A DNA stretch of 10,047 nt, from contig CALVNU010000021.1 in assembly GCA_944349915.1 (NCBI GenBank), forward strand, positions 1 through 10,047, read 5' to 3'. How positions within the stretch are numbered: position 1 is the first letter of the stretch; each line of letters starts with the position of its first letter. The stretch comes from an uncultured Clostridia bacterium. Its GTDB lineage: Bacteria; Bacillota; Clostridia; Christensenellales; UBA1242. The translations under genes were made by a program, and so were the position numbers. The notes under the pieces are model-generated. The model worked only from the letters and a program-made list of their open reading frames with translations. It did not search any database and was not told where the DNA came from. This document shows, one piece after another, positions 6,898 to 10,047 of the stretch.

Positions 6898-7749
6898 ATG
6901 GAAACTACAGAACTAGATTTAGAAATTTCAAAAAATCAAATTGCTTTTGATTTTGATGCTATGGAAGAAAGTGTGGAAGAAGAAAGTTCAACACTATCTC
7001 TTGTTAGTGCAAAAAACCTTGATTGGATTAAAGACGAAGTGCTTTTTGTGGTGATAAAGGCAAAAAATGAATTCATAGAAAATTTGGCAGAGTTTTTGCT
7101 TATGGGCAAAACTGCTTTAGAATGGGTTATGCTTGCCGGCAATCATTGTCAAACTATGGTGATTGACGAAGACCAAAATCTGCTTGCAAGACTAAAAAAC
7201 ATTCAAACAGACAAAAAGATTATTGCGGTTTTTTACAGCGATACACCACTTTTAGATAAAGCGCTTTTCAATGAAATTTTAAACTATTTTTCATCCAAAG
7301 GCTTTAATGCTCTCAAACTTTTAAGGGGTGCAATTTTTAGAGTTGATTATCTTAAGGCTATAAGTGAGTTTGTACAAGCGCCAAATTCAAAATTCAATGT
7401 TGTTGCTCTAGAAAAAATTGATAATGCAAAAAAATTGGTTCGAGCAAATCAAATTTTGAAAGAAAAAATTTTGGCTTTCCATCGCAAAAATGGTGTGGTG
7501 CTTTTGGAGGACAATATCTATATTGATGCCGATGTCGAAATTGAAAGCGGAGCAATTATTTATGGCAACAACAGCATTGAAGGGCAGACGATTATTTCAA
7601 AGGGCGCAATCTTAAAAAGTGGTAATATTATAAAAGACAGCATTATTGGCAAAAATGCGGTTATAGAATGCGCATATATCGACAAAAGCAAGATTTCTGA
7701 CGGAAAATATATTTTGCCATTTGAAAGAATTGTAAATCAATCAATATAA
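6898..7749 (+). CDS. Degenerate GlmU-like protein at the glmU position of the pth-mfd operon
   Basis: The 283-residue protein resembles a shrunken GlmU. After an acidic N-terminal extension (1-38) comes a Rossmann-like region: LFVVIKAKN where GlmU has its nucleotide-binding LAAGxGTRM loop, then MGKTALEWV (69-77, matching the GlmU AGKPMxEWV segment), and FYSDTPLL (112-119, matching YGDxPLL, whose Asp binds the metal). A linker helix (about 174-200, KKLVRANQILKEKI) leads into a left-handed beta-helix that starts DNIYIDADVEIESGAIIYG (from 205) with hexapeptide turns and ends after about three coils. The glycine-rich loop and the catalytic C-terminal acetyltransferase part are absent; GlmU normally has about 450-460 residues. 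It is therefore unlikely to make UDP-GlcNAc. A regulatory or sugar-nucleotide-binding role is possible. In Bacillus, glmU occupies this place before pth and mfd. Confidence 0.7.
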   Translation: METTELDLEISKNQIAFDFDAMEESVEEESSTLSLVSAKNLDWIKDEVLFVVIKAKNEFIENLAEFLLMGKTALEWVMLAGNHCQTMVIDEDQNLLARLKNIQTDKKIIAVFYSDTPLLDKALFNEILNYFSSKGFNALKLLRGAIFRVDYLKAISEFVQAPNSKFNVVALEKIDNAKKLVRANQILKEKILAFHRKNGVVLLEDNIYIDADVEIESGAIIYGNNSIEGQTIISKGAILKSGNIIKDSIIGKNAVIECAYIDKSKISDGKYILPFERIVNQSI

Positions 7750-7853
7750 ATTTTTGATAATAAATCTTATATAATTTGCAAATTTTTTGAAAAATATTAA
7801 TAAAATTATAAACTAATAGAATAACAAAAAATCTAACAAATTTTAGGTGCTTT

Positions 7854-8360
7854 ATGTTTATCATTGTTGGACTTGGAAATATAGGTAAAGAGTATGAAAA
7901 CACCTATCATAACATTGGTTTTATGGTGCTTGACAAACTTGCGCAAAAATTGTCGACCTCTTTTTCTGTTTGCAAAGACAAATGCTTGATTGCAAAAACT
8001 TTTTTTAATGGCACTTCTGTTATCCTTGCCAAACCAACCACTTTTATGAACAATTCTGGACAGGCGGTTAGTTTGTTAAAAAAACGATATCGCGACAGCA
8101 AGATTATTGTGGTTTGTGACGACATTGATTTACCCAAAGGCAAACTTCGTTACAGAGAAAAAGGCAGTGCGGGCACACATAACGGACTTCGCTCAATTGT
8201 TTCGTATATAGGCGAAGATTTTGCAAGATTAAGAATTGGCATTGGCAGAGATGCCAGTATGGATCTTGCCGATTTTGTGCTCTCCAAACTTAAAGACAAA
8301 ACTCTTTTTGAACAAGTGATAGAAGAGGGTGCTAATCTTATTTTGGAGAAAATATGCTAG
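7854..8360 (+). CDS. pth: Peptidyl-tRNA hydrolase
   Basis: Pth releases peptides from peptidyl-tRNA that drops off ribosomes, recycling tRNA in the cytosol. Matching the family's catalytic and binding residues are N9, H19 (general base, in YHNIGF), M65 and N66 (FMNNSG), D92 (DDIDLP) and N110 (GTHNGLRS). At 168 residues it is somewhat shorter than the usual 185-195, with the loss mainly at the C-terminus. Three usual motif residues differ: NIG instead of NPG, TYHN instead of TRHN, and GTHNG instead of GGHNG. AGGTG at 7845-7849 supports the start. The 104-bp gap from the GlmU-like gene holds no clear terminator, so cotranscription is plausible. The stop overlaps the mfd start by 7 nt. Confidence 0.95.
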   Translation: MFIIVGLGNIGKEYENTYHNIGFMVLDKLAQKLSTSFSVCKDKCLIAKTFFNGTSVILAKPTTFMNNSGQAVSLLKKRYRDSKIIVVCDDIDLPKGKLRYREKGSAGTHNGLRSIVSYIGEDFARLRIGIGRDASMDLADFVLSKLKDKTLFEQVIEEGANLILEKIC

Positions 8361-10047
8361 TTCAATTTTTTAAAGATGTTTTGTTTTTGCTTGACAAGAA
8401 AAAGGTTTCTGGTGCGGGAGAAGGCGAGCGGGCACTGCTAACATATTTGAAGGGCTCGTCAATTTTTTTGTCCGACAATTTTGCAAGTGCAGGAAAAATC
8501 AAGCGTGCGCTTACAATGCTAGGCAAAAGTGCAGAAATTGTTTCATCTGCTGTAGATAAAAATGAAGGCGAAAGCAATATGAGACCTTTTGTTAGTAGTG
8601 CTTGCAAATTTTTGGAAGGTAGAGTTGATTATCTTATATTTTTGCCTTGCTCGGCAATTGTAAAATTTAATAAAGATGCTTTGCAGGCAATAAAAATTGA
8701 GAAAAATTCCACTATAAATTTGGTAAATCTTTGTCAAAATCTTGCCGACTTAGGTTATGAGCGAGAAAGTTTGGTTTCCGATAAAGGCCAGTTTGCACTT
8801 CGTGGTGATATTTTGGATATCTTCCCTTTAACCGAAGAAAATCCAATTAGAATTGAGTTTTTTGATGATTTTGTAGAGCAAATTCACTCTTTTGATATTG
8901 AGAATATGAAAAATTTGCAAAATTTGGAGCAAATTTCAATTTTTCCATGCACGCTTAAAAAAGGTGAAAATTGTGCCGTAGACCTTTCTTCAAATATAAT
9001 TATGGAAGAGCCAGAAAAATTTGAAAGAGAAGTTGAAATGCTTATGCAAAGTTATAGTGCTCTTTCTTATTTTGATAAAAACAACTATGCGCAATTTGAT
9101 TATCTTTACAAAAAAAGCGGACTTGTTTTTGACAGTTTGAATGACCTTAAGACCGATTACAAGATTTCAACCTTTGCCTCTCGCAATTATTTGACCGATT
9201 TTATGGCGTTAAAAAACGACATCTCAACCTATATTAAAATGGGCATGAAGGTTACTCTTTTTGCTGGTAACGATAAGTTTAAACAAAAACTTATTGATTT
9301 TTGCAATGAAAATGGACTTTATTGGCGGGATTTTGAAAAGGAAGATGATTATATGCAAGGCGGGCTGTATATTTCGTCTATAGACTTTCCTTATTCTGTT
9401 TCTTTTATAGAGCAGAAGATAGTCTGCGTTGGAAGTGATTGCTTATTCAAGCATAGCACAACAACTTTTTCAAAATCAAAACATTCTGTTTTTTATTTGC
9501 CAAAACTTGGTGATTATGTTGTTCATTCTTTTCATGGTATTGGAAAGTGTATAAAAATTGAAAGACTTAAGATTGCCGATGTTGAAAAAGATTATTTTGT
9601 TATAGAATACAAAAATGGTGGTATTTTATATCTTCCTTCTGAAGAAGCCAACACCTTATCGGCTTATGTAGGCTCTGAAGAAAATCCAAAACTGTCCTCT
9701 CTTGGCGGAGCGGAATTCTCTAGGCTTAAAGAAAGAGTTAAGGCAAGCATAAAAGAAATGGCGTTTTCGCTTGCAGAAATATATAAAGAAAGACAAAATC
9801 AAAAAGGCTTTAAGTTTGCTAGAGATGAATTTCTTGAAAAACAATTTGCAGATAAGTTTCCATATCAACTTTCTGTTGACCAAGAAAAAGCAATTGTGGA
9901 TATTGATAAAGATATGGAAAATGGCAAAATTATGGACAGACTTGTCTGTGGCGATGTCGGCTTTGGAAAAACAGAAGTGGCAATGCGGGCAATTTTTAAA
10001 TGCGTTTATAATGGCAAACAAGTTGCCGTTTTGTGCCCAACAACAAT
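8354..10047 (+). CDS. mfd: Transcription-repair coupling factor Mfd (5' part, runs off the window)
   Basis: Mfd removes RNA polymerase stalled at DNA lesions and recruits UvrA. The 564 codons present cover the UvrB-like region (RGDILDIFPL at about 151-160 and IRIEFFDD), the CarD-like RNA-polymerase-interaction domain (LGDYVVHSFHGIGKC from 385, ending with ILYLPSEE), then the helicase entry with FPYQLSVDQEKAI and Walker A GDVGFGKTE (533-541). The window ends inside the first RecA-like domain; the rest, including the translocase motifs, lies beyond. The ATG has GGAG (8345-8348) five bases upstream inside pth, and overlaps its end by 7 nt. Walker A lies about 95 residues earlier than in E. coli (K634), so the N-terminal UvrB-like half is compact. 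Confidence 0.95.
   Translation, partial: MLVQFFKDVLFLLDKKKVSGAGEGERALLTYLKGSSIFLSDNFASAGKIKRALTMLGKSAEIVSSAVDKNEGESNMRPFVSSACKFLEGRVDYLIFLPCSAIVKFNKDALQAIKIEKNSTINLVNLCQNLADLGYERESLVSDKGQFALRGDILDIFPLTEENPIRIEFFDDFVEQIHSFDIENMKNLQNLEQISIFPCTLKKGENCAVDLSSNIIMEEPEKFEREVEMLMQSYSALSYFDKNNYAQFDYLYKKSGLVFDSLNDLKTDYKISTFASRNYLTDFMALKNDISTYIKMGMKVTLFAGNDKFKQKLIDFCNENGLYWRDFEKEDDYMQGGLYISSIDFPYSVSFIEQKIVCVGSDCLFKHSTTTFSKSKHSVFYLPKLGDYVVHSFHGIGKCIKIERLKIADVEKDYFVIEYKNGGILYLPSEEANTLSAYVGSEENPKLSSLGGAEFSRLKERVKASIKEMAFSLAEIYKERQNQKGFKFARDEFLEKQFADKFPYQLSVDQEKAIVDIDKDMENGKIMDRLVCGDVGFGKTEVAMRAIFKCVYNGKQVAVLCPTT

Noticed and set aside
7750..7853. Terminator or promoter between the GlmU-like gene and pth
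   Set aside because: AATTTGCAAATT (7773-7784) is a loopless palindrome, and TTGAAA (7787-7792) has no -10 at a proper distance (TATAAA is only 14 bp away). Neither is convincing.

Overview
The window is AT-rich chromosomal DNA from a low-GC Gram-positive bacterium (Bacillota, most likely an uncultured member of the Clostridia). The support is gene content: a VanW-family protein, a SpoVB-type flippase, a YetF (DUF421) gene coupled to a DUF4363 gene, and a GlmU-like gene followed by pth and mfd, which recalls the order glmU-prs-ctc-pth-fin-mfd in Bacillus. No insertion sequence, phage gene, tRNA, rRNA or CRISPR array was seen. The genus cannot be named from this sequence alone.

Layout: (1) 81-1589, minus strand, a membrane-anchored VanW/YoaR-type protein with a GTG start. 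(2) 1684-2391, plus strand, a TVP38/TMEM64 (VTT-domain) membrane protein, divergent from it. (3) About 2395-2645, minus strand, a small LysM-like reading frame that looks frameshifted and has a 42-bp tandem duplication at its 3' end. (4) 2703 (or 2688)-4250, plus strand, a SpoVB/MATE-like polysaccharide flippase. (5) 4361-5475, a translationally coupled pair, yetF-like and DUF4363. (6) 5479-5554, a 76-nt element able to fold as a compact four-way-junction cloverleaf, followed by a strong bidirectional terminator at 5618-5648. (7) 5681-6760, minus strand, an unrecognised exported protein anchored by a C-terminal membrane helix. (8) 6898-10047, plus strand, a GlmU-derived protein with degenerate active sites, pth, and the first half of mfd, which runs off the window.

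Functionally, most of the left two thirds concerns the cell envelope: possible peptidoglycan-binding proteins (VanW, LysM-like), a lipid-linked-sugar flippase, two small-membrane-protein families and an unknown surface protein. The right third is a housekeeping operon for translation quality control (Pth) and transcription-coupled repair (Mfd).

The points most worth a second look are the 76-nt cloverleaf between two convergent genes, the near-consensus promoter whose predicted start site falls exactly on the ATG of the GlmU-like gene (a leaderless mRNA), the loss of catalytic motifs in that GlmU-like protein, and the broken LysM-like small gene.
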